Under the pieces are notes generated by a model. That model ran no database searches. It saw only the letters and a list, made by a program, of their open reading frames with translations, and was not told where the DNA came from. The translations under genes and the position numbers were made by a program. A stretch of DNA of 64,000 nt from Cordia subcordata (lineage: Eukaryota > Streptophyta > Magnoliopsida > Boraginales > Cordiaceae), in contig JAPTOF010000016.1 in the NCBI GenBank assembly GCA_028554755.1, positions 2,765,001 through 2,829,000 on the forward strand, written 5' to 3'. Shown here piece by piece: positions 1 to 12,600 of this stretch (position 1 is the first letter of the stretch; each line of letters starts with the position of its first letter).

Positions 1-640
1 TAACTTTTACGTAAAAAGTCTTTCGGGAATGGCCGGCCAACACGGGTTAGTTTCAATTTTTAGACTCATGTTTACTTTTTAAGTATCTAAAAGTTGGACT
101 ACACATACGTGTACCCGGAAAATTTAGTACAAATTTTCACCTGCAATAAAATCAAATGGAAACGTCTGACATGTGGGGTTGTTGCTTATTGGTTAATCAT
201 ATTTCAGAATTAACTTGAAAATCTGCCTTTACAGTGCATTTTCATTTACTAATTACTAACATGTGGTCAGCGCGTTTTATTGAAGTAAAGCCAATATGTG
301 GTTGGGAAAATAAATTATAATCATGACCTGCCAGCCTATAAAACAGAGAAGTTTGATATGCAGGGGTTGCTTATTGGCTAATGATATTACAGAAATTAAC
401 TAGCTTATTGGTTAATGAGATTTGAAAAATTAACTTGGAGATCTGCGTTTGGAGTGTTTTCTCATTATTGGTTATAAATATGTGACAAATGTGCTCTTAT
501 ATAAGTGGAGAGATTATGTGCTTGTAAAATTGGATTCTTATTACTGCAATGTAATCAGAAGGAATTACTATGAAATGTGAGAAATGATTGTAATGAAGAT
601 ACGTATGAATAATAACTGGTGATATTTTTATTATGGTCAG
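1..640 (+). other. Intron 1 of the EDR2-like gene, with an internal imperfect repeat
   Basis: This AT-rich stretch ends in the acceptor just before the exon at 641 and has no coding exon I can recognise, so it is read as intron 1. It holds an imperfect duplication. The unit beginning near 176 (GTTGCTTATTGGTTAAT) recurs near 363 with a small change, and its 'cttattggttaatgag' part occurs again near 402. The EDR2 first coding exon (start of the PH domain) must lie upstream of the window. Confidence 0.6.
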
Positions 641-3600
641 GTCCCAGTCCAGACCCTTCTCATAGATGGCAATTGTAGGGTGGAGGACCGAGGCTTGAAG
701 ACCCATCATGGACATGTGAACAATTAGTCTTTCTCTGCCACAAAATCTGTACATCATAAGTTTATGCTTGCTAGCATGCAGTTGTGATTGTGTTTTCTTT
801 GTGGCATTACTTGTTTAAGGGAGATTGATATTCGGCATTTCATTTTTAATCCGGTTCAGTTGGTGGATCCTCATGATAGTCTTTTGAGTGGTTTGATTAG
901 GTGTAGTGTATAGAGATATGCAGCTAGTGTCAAATGAGAGAAGAGTTTGCTTTTACTGTACCACTTTAGTGCTAACCTATGTGGAAAAGTAGAAAAGAGA
1001 AAGCATTTCTTTCATTAGCTACTCTAGCTTTGTTCTTTATCCAACCGAGTAAGCTTACTCAAGCAGTCAATCAAGAAAGTTTCTTAAATTTTGTAATCAG
1101 GTGTCACCTGTTTTGATGTCCAGCTACTTTCTGAGGTGTTTAGCTTTCCTATTTAGGAAGCACCCTATAGTTTAATTTTCGTACTTGTATTCTCTTTGTC
1201 TTTTAGGATAATGTCTTTAGCAGCATGCTTCTTCACGTGACCTTTCAAGTTGCCATAACAAAAAGATCTTTCTTGATGTGTTTGCTACAATATTTCTTCT
1301 ATTCCCTTCTTGTTATATGTATTTCCCGTTAACAACAGCTTGTGACTATATTCTTTTCTGCCTTAAGCACTGACATGGTGTAGGTTGCTTATGATACATA
1401 GAAGCACAGAGATATATTGGTGATTGCAGAACATGTCCACATGATAGAAAATGGAAAAAAATAAAAAGTAAGCAACAAGTATAATGGGAAGAAGACCAAG
1501 AAGGAATGAAGATAATTGCAACTCTGAAGCTTATATATTGGTGTTACTAATTCATATAATAGCTTGAAGAATTTTCTAAAAACCCTAAAGAAGAGATAAA
1601 TTTGTGTAAAAGTATTCACATTACTCAACCTGGAAATTTTGGTTCTGGAAATAAGCTAACAAGGAGTTGCATTGTCAACTTGGGTAGACTGATATACGTT
1701 TAGGAAATCTAGTTCAGCTGTTTAGGCTAGTGTTTTGACTGTGTTGACCATTTTATTGAAAAGACTAGGTAATTATTTAATTTTACACTCACCAACGCCT
1801 CAAAAATGCATTTCTTTCAATGTTTGCACAATTGTAAAAAAGCATGTGCCTCAGGGTGTCAACTTGTGTTGATGCTTTGACTTTAAAAAAGTGTGGGTGT
1901 TTACTGGGCTTAAATATGTCATCCTTTTCTATATGCTTCTTTTCCATTTGACTGTCTTACGGCGTCTTCCACCCCACTAAATTTATCTTGGCTTTTTTAT
2001 ATAATTTGTTTCTCTTCGGTTAATTCTTGATTTTTATATGGAAACATGCTGCAAAATTTCAAATCCCATCTGGAATCCTCCTGATTCGACTTTCTGTCCT
2101 CTTTCAATTCAAATCACCAAAATAACCGTCCTCCAGATCTTATTTGTTATTGTAGGCAGCAACTGTGAGATGATGCTTAACTGAAGCTAGTCTATTTATC
2201 ACATTTAACTTGCAATGATGATATATGCAAATAATATTTCCAAAATATTTCCTATGTCCTAAATGTGGGATCAGTTAGATACATGTTTTCATGATCTCAT
2301 TCTCTGGTTTGTTCTTTTGGTTCTTGCAGATGGTTTATGTTCTCACTGTTTACAACACGAAAGATAAGTACCATAATAACATTACGGTGCGTGAGAGCTG
2401 TAATTGTTTCTTTCCTGTTTAGTTATATTTCTGGTCGTCCTTGTCCAGTGCAAAATTTTTTCTATGCACTCTAATAACTTGGGGGCCTTTGTCTCTCTAA
2501 TGCAACGAGGGAATATATCAGTTATGAAAATGGGAACCGTATTTTGTGTATGATGAAGAATCAGCTTTATCTTGCATGCGTCCTGCTAGAAACCAAATTG
2601 GGATAGAGGTGATGCACGCTAATACTTTTTGTGTATATGTTGGATGAAACATTACTGTGTTAGTTCCCGTCCATTATTTAGTTTCAACTTTTATTCATTT
2701 TTCTAGATTGAGTTGCTTGTTAGTGGTAGAAAATAATTACGGTCTTGACGGACTGAATTTGTTTTTGAGATGCATTCTTAGTCAGTGATACTTTCACTTG
2801 TTTCATGGTTCAAATCCTTAGTTACTCCTGGCACCCTTAATGTGTTAGAAGTGCTTTCCAAATGGTTTAGTTTGCAAAAGATTGCAAAAAATGGAATAAA
2901 TTATTCTCTGTGTTGCATTCTTAGTTAGCAATAGTTTCACTTGGTTTCATGGTTAAAATTCTTAGTTACTCTGGCACCCTTAACGCATTTGTGGAAAATA
3001 TATAAAACATAAAATATAGAGAGAAAAATATGAAAGCGCTGAAGATGATTGGAGCCACCATCAACAGTGGCTCTAGAAGAGAGAAAGACTCATAAAGACT
3101 ACATTGTGAATTATTGATATTTCATCAATACAATAGAAGAGCCTATTTATAGGCATGATAACTTGGTGAGCAAGACTAGAAGCTAAACTAATAAGGTAAC
3201 TAGAATTCTAAGAAAACTAAAATAATAAGGAAACCAATTTGACTAATTACCTAATCTAGACTGTTGCCTAATTCAATACCATAAGATAAGGAAATACATT
3301 GATAACTAAAATATTCTTCAACAGCATTAAAATAGCTTTTCACATGGTTTACTTTGTGAAAGATTGTAAAAGCAGAAAGAGTCCACTATAATTAGAAGAG
3401 GGAGTAGAAAGACTGCTGCTTTTTTTATTATATTTGGTTTACACCAAGGTTCAGCCTTGAGCCCAATTTCTTTTTGTGCTAATTATGGACAAATTATCTG
3501 TTGGCGTTAATTTTGAAGAGGTCATAGAATCACTGAGAGATGGCCAAAATTGAGAAGCATGTCAGAGTCTTACATGGTTTGGAGAATACCCTTTAAGTTA

Positions 3601-6600
3601 AAAGGGACATACTATAAGATAGCTGTAAAACTGCTTTGCTAATGGGATAAAGTGTGGCCTGGTGAAATACAAAGTTCCTGGAAGATATCAGAATGTTGAC
3701 TGTTGAGATGGGGGACACGAAAATACTAGGCAGGGAAGATTAGAACAATGTGATTTGAGAAAAAATGAGGTTGGCCTTGTTGAGCAAGACAAGGGAGACG
3801 AATGGTGGAGCTACCTGTTAGAATGTCAGAAAGTATGAATGTTGTACACCAAAGGGCTAGATGGTAAAGACCTTGGTGGAAAGAAAATGGAAACATGCAA
3901 ATGAAATATCATTTCTGTGGAGCTAACAGAGAAGAGGAGTCTTTTAGGGTAGACAATCTCAATAGCAGGGATAAGGCTTTGTTTGGTTTGATAAATATTT
4001 TGTTTGGTTTGATAAATATTTTAGTTATACTGCGAGGTACCCTTTCACTATTATCCCTTTTTGTCGTTTCTCTTCTGAGTTCCACAATTTGTGTTGGCTA
4101 GGCTGATATTTTTTAATTCTTGGATAGTATGTAACTCTGGAAGTAGTATGTAACTCTAGAAGCAGCCTCTCTGGAAGCAGGGGTAAGGCTGTGTATTGCT
4201 TCCCCATGATCTTGCTTTTTGTGGATGGCACTGATTATGACCTTTAGTGATTCATGTTGTATCTTGTTTCAGATGGCAGCTTTTAACATCCAAGAAGCAT
4301 TGACTTGGAAGGAGAAAATTGAATTTGTTATTGATCAGGTTCGATCCTCATCTATTTATTGTTTCTCATTATTTATGTCATTCACACCTTCTCCGTGCTT
4401 TACATTGCTGTTGGAGTTGTCAAGTTACAATGTCCTGTCTCTCCATTGTAGGTGTTTGCTAGTGATCTCTTGTTGCATTATCAATCATATTGTTCAGAGG
4501 GACACATCAGATCTAGAGCTGATGTAATATTCATCTTTTGCAGCATCAAGAGTCACAAGATGCATTTGTTGACAAGTATGATTCTTTTGAATATAAATCT
4601 GAAATGGCTAGTGGAAGAAAATCTTCGTCTTCAGATTATGAAAGTCAGTAAGTTCAAATGTACCTTCTTAGTGTGATTTTGTTAGTATCTTTGTTAACGC
4701 CAGTGACTCTTCTAGAAAGTTGAGTTTTTTTTTTGTACAGCTCCAATTTACGATGCCTGACCTACTTCATGGTAGTTTTTCCTAGGTTCAGTTACATACA
4801 GTATTTACCAAATCAGGTTGCTTATAGTGTTGAATATGTTATCTTGGTTTTGGAATCCATTTGAATTGAGTATGTCATCTACACAGAAATGAACAATGAG
4901 GAGGTGGAGGATATGATGTTGCAAATTAGGTGCATTGAGGAGTTCTTGCAGAAGGGATCAACAAATTTCTGGAAATGGTAGAACTTGATATCATAACATT
5001 CTTTTGTGGTTAGTGAAAGCAGTGAGAATGAGAGATTAAAAATATAATTCACCCTGCAGAAGAGTTTAATTACCCCCAGGCCTTGCTAACGCACACTGTT
5101 AGTTCCTACTGAAATTCATGATTGGCATTTGAAAGATGCATGCAATGAGAAGATGTTGTACCTCTTATTGAGTATAATCTGCAGATCAGAGTCGTCAGCT
5201 TGACATTGTGATAAGAGGAGTTGTTGCAAAAGCAACAGTCTGTCAAGTTTGAAACATAGTAGTGCCGGATATTACCACATTCTTTTGTAATTCTTGAAAT
5301 TAGTGAAAATGAAGACTTAAAATATCTGATTCTCCTAGCAAAAGAGTTCCAAAGCTGCATTATGTTGTGTTTTCATTTTTCAGGTCACTAGATGATATTG
5401 GATATTGGCATTGGGTATCTGTTAAGAGACTATTAGATCCTAACCAAGAAGCTTGTGGTATGGGATGTTTATCTATGTAAATGACCCGACTTGATCCAAT
5501 CCGAAAATGCAAGTCTTTATGGCTTTGTGCTCGTTCATCTAGGTAGTAGGTCTGCTCATTTCGGGATCATGTTCTTGATGAGCCTACCAACTGTGCTCGT
5601 GCTTGACTGTTTACTAGATGAGCTGCTAAACTTTTTTGGTTCATCCACAATCTCAGATTTGAGACCTATTAATGAAAAGTATCTCCTTGTCAATTTAACC
5701 TAAATAAATAAAGCACATCAAGTATGAGTATATAGATCAGCCGATTAACGTTCAAAGTTCATAAAATGTGCAGTTGAAAATTGCATTTGTGATCTGAAAA
5801 TAATATGAAATATTATATATGTAACGTGTTCATGAACAGACCCGAGCTAAACACGAAACGTTTGTTCAGTTAGTGAACAAGCAGTGTTTCGTCTTTCCGC
5901 TTCGCCCATTTCATGAATAAATGATCATGGATGAAACTTTAGAGTGCTGAACATTGAGCAGCTCATGAATGCTCAGTTCATGTGAACTCTTTTTGTTTAT
6001 TACTAAAAAAAAAATATTAGGCAAATCTGCATTTTAAAAATGCACACTGCATCAAGACTTTATACCTTCTATACTTATAGCTAATAGACCAGAGTAATGC
6101 AAAATTTGAACTCTATGTTTTTGATTCCAATTTGATGATATTTGACATTAAGTAACTACTGATTCTGCTAAGCTTCCACATGGGCTAGTTTTTGTGCTCT
6201 TGGCATAATGGGAAATTAAAAATTTAGCTATCACTGACAAAGAGTTTGGAATAAATAGGTCTAGGTTCAAGCAACAACTAGGTACTGTGCACAACGACTT
6301 TGGCCTCGGATTTGTGTACAAGGAGTTGTACTGCTAGACATATGTTGTTAAACTGTCCACTATTTGTGATTTCTCTTGTCGTTTCATCATCATAGAGGAC
6401 TTGGACCTCGTGGTGGTGTATGAGATGTTGTTCTGCTTTTACATTGATCAACTGTCCACTATATCTGAAGCCTCTATATTTGTACTATTGTGTTAAAAAT
6501 ACAAAAAAGAAATAAGCATGAGCGGCAAACAGAATATTTTGCTACAAATATTTATCTACTCATCTCTAGTTAGATCGTATGGTCAGATTCTGACTAACAC

Positions 6601-9600
6601 TCAATGTAAGGGGACAAGCGCAAACATAATTATGGGAAGAAAAGAAAGATATTTTCTGTTCTTTACAAACTTTATGCTGATTATTTCGGTTTATGACCTG
6701 AAAATTCTTGCTCATTTGATCTTGCTCATTTGATGACAAGTGTGCTACTGGATATTTCTGTTTTTGGAGCATTCTTGTGATTGTGTCTTTAACTAGAAGA
6801 CATATTTTTCTATTTCCTAAATTAGAAGGTTGTGTGGGTAGGTTTATGAGGATTTTCATTACTTCTTTCAAGCCTCAGTTTGTTGTGTATATTTGATGCT
6901 TGCTTGTTTTGTATTTCACATAAATCCTTGTAAATGAAAATATATTAATTTTGCAATTAATTGGATTAATTCTTAGATGCTTTATAGAATATTTTCACTT
7001 TTTGGAGTATTTTTGGTCCTGACAAGAGAACTCATTCGTGGTACATTACCTTTCTCTTTAGCCTTTTACTTGCATGATAGTCATTGTGTTTCTGTCTTGG
7101 CACTGTTTGTTTCATGCTGTGGTTTCCTCTATTACGAAGTCATCTAGTAGCATAAACAATTCCTTTTGATTGGAAGTTATGTCCACTTATTAAGTTGACT
7201 ATTTAATGCTCTTTCGATAACTCTAGGTTTAATGCAGCTGAGGATGAAGATGATTCTTGTCCAACTATGTCACGGGGAACAACAATGGGAAATGGTCATC
7301 TCAGTTTCTGGATTATCTCTATCTTTTTATCAATCTATGATTGTTGTTGATTGAATATTCAAATTTAGTTTTCATGTGGCAGGCCCTCCTGAATCTGTAT
7401 TTGACTGGACAAAGGAATTAAACTCAGACTTGGCAAGCCAGAACAGTAACATTCATGCATTTTCTAGAAAGTATTGGCGTCTGCTTCAATGTCAAAATGG
7501 TTTGTTAATATTAAGCAATCATTTGAAATCATAGAATTCGAGGATTGGATAAATGTATCCTACCCTCAATAATACTAATACTACTATATTAATGAATGAT
7601 TGCAGGGCTTCGCATTTTTGAGGAACTTCTAGAAGTTGATTTTCTTGTGAGAATCTCTCTGGATATGTGTGTGTCTGTTTGTTTTCTATTTTCTCCTGTT
7701 TTGCTGCATGTGGACCAAAAATTCTTTTAGCTAAGAAATAGGCTGTGACATGTTAATTGTATAAAATTTCATGATGCAGCCAAAGAGCTGTTGTAGAGCA
7801 ATGAAAGCTGTTGGTGTCGTTGAAGCAAGCTGTGAAGAAATATTTGAGCTTGTAATGAGCATGGATGCGACTCGGTTTGAGTAAGTGTTCTAGACAGGGT
7901 TTATGGAATGTAGTTTGACATTTCTTTAGTACTGCACTTCGTTGAATAGGGAAGAATCTTATATTGTACAAGGCAGTATTTTGCCTATTGTCTTTCAACA
8001 CTTGCTCTCCGTTCATTCTGAAATCATTCCAAGAAAGAGCTCTTTCATGTATGTATAGGTATTTAGCAGTCATAAGCTCTGACTAACAGTTTCTTGGATT
8101 TTGCAAGAATTTGGTAAGGTAACTAAATGTTGATTGCCTACCAAATGAGTTGCTAATGCTATGAACCTTTAAGTTTAAATTTCTATCCCACTCTTGTTTG
8201 TTGATCAGCTCTATTCGAGCCTGCTTTATGGAGGTTAACTATATAATTAAATATCAGAAGTTACTAAGATGTTATTTATTTTCAACATTAAACATCTGCA
8301 TTTTTTGTCCAATGAGACAATGTGTTCATGAAATGTTTGATATTACTTTTTGGTAACATTCCAATCAGAGATTTTGATGGCTCTTTAACCAAGTTATAGG
8401 TCACAATTTATTCCTTCTTGTAATGGTAAGCTAATTTTTTATTTTTATCTTTGCATCCACAGCTGAATGGTGTTATGTTATGTGCTGCAAAGAATTGCTT
8501 ATATTTGAATGCTGCATTCCAATTTTTTGCTGTCTGCAAGACAAGATTCATAATTTAATTCTTGTGCTTAGAAATAGAAAAGTATACTGTACCTGACTGT
8601 GTGAGGACATCTTCTAGGCAATCTCCTTGTGTCTTATTGGCCTAGCTAAAGCAATGACTAAATCGCCCTTGTGTAATTTAACATTTGGAACAATTGAGGT
8701 GTCTAGTTTCCATGTTTAGAAGCTGAAGTCAGAAGCACCTTCTGCCATGTATTATCTTATGATTTGTGCTTTCTACATGCTCTCAATGATTAAAAGTCCA
8801 AAATATAGGCTTTTGTGTGCTCTAAAAGATCTCGTTTTACTGAGGGAGGTATTAAATTGGCCTTGTTGATCACAGTTTTTATTTTTACATTTAATTATTT
8901 TTGGAATTGGAGAGCAGGCTCAGGCCAGGGGGTGTTTGTTCTGTTTTACTGGGGAAGGGCTTGCTAAAATTGGCAATGCTTTGATCACAAGAAAATGCAG
9001 GAAACAGTTCCCATGCTTGGTTTTAGGAAATTCTTAACAGTTTCATGTTATAGAGTGCCAGAGTTATGACTGGTGAAGTTTGAAACTCTTTAAAATGTGA
9101 TCCATGTTTTGTGCACAGGTGGGATTGCACCTTCCGATGTGGTAGCTTAGTTGAGGAGGTGGATGGGCACACAGCAATACTCTATCATGGACTTCAACTA
9201 GACTGGTTTCCTATGTAAAATCTTCTTCTAGTTATGATCTCACTGCAGTCTAGTTAGTTTCAAATTTCTATGACATTATGAAACATTTATACTCTGTTTG
9301 TTATAGTCTTATTTTAAGATGCTTCTCCTATTGGAGTGGAGAAAAATGAAAAGTCTTATAAGATTTAAGATATCTTATCATGGATTCTCTAAAAATTTTA
9401 AGACAAATCATATTTTTATCTTATAAGAAATAAGCAATTCATCCTATCTTATTTTTTACAACTATAGAATGCATGGTGCATGTGATAAGATATCTTAAAT
9501 CTTATAAGATATCTCCAAATTTCAATAGAATAAGTATCTTAAAATAAGATCATTCCAAACACACTATTAGTCAGTGTTGAATTTTCTGAACATTCTCACA

Positions 9601-12600
9601 GGAAAGGACAAAATTATTGAAACAAAGTGCTGAATATAATACACCTCCTTGCCTTTCTGTTTGGTCGAGTCCTTACCTAAAGATAATGTCTCCCATCGTA
9701 TTGTAAATTTGTTTCTTCTTGCAACTTATCTTGGTTATTGAGCTAAAGAAGAGATAGGATGCATGGATGGATGAAAGCATGTAAATCAATTCACATGCTG
9801 CTGATGCAATGACAATTAGTGACTTAGAACAGATGCTCTGCTATTTTTATTTTAAGGTACTGGAAAAAACAGTAGCAAATTTTAACTATGTAGATTCATA
9901 TGGTTGTTTCAAATAGGCAAGGGCCTATTGTGTATCACTGATTCGAGTAGAGGTAACCTGAAGAATGTACAGCCTGTTCGTCTGTCTCTTGATGGAAATA
10001 TAGGGACTCTAAATTTGCAGGACTTGTGTTTACTGCTAATCACCATAATATTTTTATTTACTATATTATCTTTTACCCAAGAATTAATGACCATAGGTGT
10101 TTTAACTCTTTCATTCTGAACTGTAAGAATATTATATCTTCCTTCAGGCTTGTCTGGCCCCGTGATCTTTGTTATCTGCGTTATTGGCGTCGAAATGATG
10201 ATGGCAGTTATGGTAACTATTTTCCATGTTCTTTTCTCGTCTATCCTTTCAGTTTTTTTGTTTGCTTTTATTTTTGAACTATCCTCCCTATACTTCAATC
10301 AATGCAGTTGTGTTGTTTCGCTCTAGGCGGCATGAGAGTTGTGGTCCACAACCTGGATTTGTACGGGCCCATATCGAGAGTAAACTTCTACTTTCCTTTC
10401 CCTTTTTTATGATTGAAATTCGTGTTCTTCATGTACAGTGTGTATGTATGTTTGTCTAATTTACATTGTCTAACACAAAGATAATTATAGATTGTCTCAA
10501 GAATGCATCATGTGGTAGACATCTATCAGGCTACCCATTGCTAATTTTTGCAGGTGGAGGGTTTAACATTTCCCCTTTGAAGCCTCGTGATGGGAGGCCC
10601 AGAACACAGGTGCAACATCTCATGCAGATTGATTTGAAAGGGTGGGGAGTGAATTATCTGTCGTCATTTCAGCAACACTGTATGCTTCAGATGTTAAATG
10701 GTGTTGCTGGTGAGATCTTATGTCCAGTTGGTTCTTGTAGAGTGAAGTATTGCGTTTCCTGTCTCTGGCTGAGTTGGACCCTTGTTTCTTGCTGGATTAA
10801 GTGCATTTACTTGTTTCTTTCTCCTCTTTCCTTGGCGTTCTCTTTGGTTTGATGATTTTATTCTCTAGTTAGGCATTTTCCATCCTGCCGATTTAGGAAT
10901 TTCATGAAACCAGAGGTTCTAATTGAAGTTCGATGTTGAGTGAACAAGTCATGATTCTGATGTTACTTAGTAAACTACATTGTTAGGTCACAGAGGCATC
11001 TAAGTCTTTCATTTTTTGACATCATTAGGTATAGATATGTGTACACTTTTCTGCTTGCATACACATGAAACTTAGCTAAGGTGGTTACTTGTTGCCTGTC
11101 AGGATTCTTGAGGCATTATTTGAATTGAATTTTGAGTGAATGGCAAGTCTCATAGATTTTATATTCTTCCTGGTTGGTGGGATTGGAACTATAGTTTGCA
11201 GTAGCTATTCTGTGTTATTTGAAACCTTTCAGTTAGAACATTTTATGATGTATTTGGAATAAGTCCAAAATACGAGTGATTAGAAAATTCTTAATGGCTT
11301 TAAATACTCTTCCAGGATTGGTGTTATTGAAATGTTAACCATTATCTGTTCTGTCATATGATCAATTTCAAATTATCTTGGTCGATTTCCGAACTGATGC
11401 ATCCCAAATCAGATCCCACTTTGAGCAATATCTGTGTGTTCATGACCTTCTTGCTCTTCAGTGTTTTGCTTTTCCATGTTCTAAATAAGTCGAATGCTTG
11501 TAGGTTGGGAAAGTGGAGTGAGGTCGTGATGGAGTTGGATACTAGTCAAAATCGGGATAGATTTTAGAATGCATGGAAAACTACTACTGGTTCTTGACCA
11601 CCTTGACCTAAGAAAAAGGTTGCATCCATTTTCCAGGAAGTAGTTTTTGACAACTGAATGGGCCTAAAACTATCTTGTGAGCCTGAAATTTTTAACCACT
11701 GATAGCCTTCTTATATTGACATCCTCTGATTCAGATGCAACCTTACTATTCTCTATGGTCTGTTTCTTTTATGTTGACTATGATGTAGAAGTAGCTTTGT
11801 GATGGTCTATACACCAATCAAAAGAAGAAAAAGTTTTGTGATAGTCATTATATATTTTGCTGTAGCAAAACGATTGTTCTCTCAGAACTTTGTGGAGTTA
11901 ATATTTGTAATCTTGTGAAAATGTTATAAATAAGAGGAAAAGAGTAAAAATAGTTGGTCTTGTTCTTTTAATCATGTGGTTTAAGATCTACTGTATGAAG
12001 TAACCATTTCAGTGAGAACTTGGACCTTGTTGCAATATGATGCATTTTATCCTTCTCTCCTTATGCAGGATTGCGCGAATATTTTGCTCAAACTGATGAG
12101 AGGGCTGCTGCACCAAGAATTCCTGTTATGGTGAATATGAAGTCAGCTTCGGTTTCTTCAAAGAGAAGTGGTAAACTCCAAGATTCTTCTCATCGTCGTA
12201 CTCAATCTCTGGATCAACTAAATGCTGCAAATAGAAATGCTGTCATGATGGATGAGGACTCTGATGATGAAGAAGATTTCCAAGTGGCTGATCAAGAAGA
12301 GGTTTCCCCGTTGTACTTGTCGTCTTCCTAATTAATGTTTGGCCGCCTCTGATTATACAATTTGGACATTTTTGCAGGATTTCCCATCCAGCATTGGCAA
12401 TGACGTGAAGCTAACTGGTATAGGATAAATCTGATTTTAATTGTAGAGATTCAGATAATCTTGATATCATCTAGAACTTCTTCTGAAAATCCTCTTAAAT
12501 AAATTGAAGCCCATGAAGAAGAACCTGCCGACCAGATTGATTTGTCCATTTTCTCTGGTAACCTTCCACGTGATGACAATGATAATGCTCGTGGTTGCTG

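Noticed and set aside
3895..4527. Several frames of 68-102 codons around EDR2 exon 3
   Set aside because: They read through the donor or acceptor of the exon 4273-4338 or lie in intron sequence; only the exon itself is conserved.
9909..10298. 129-codon minus-strand frame over EDR2 exon 10148-10212
   Set aside because: It overlaps a confirmed coding exon on the other strand and its protein has no family resemblance; it is a shadow.
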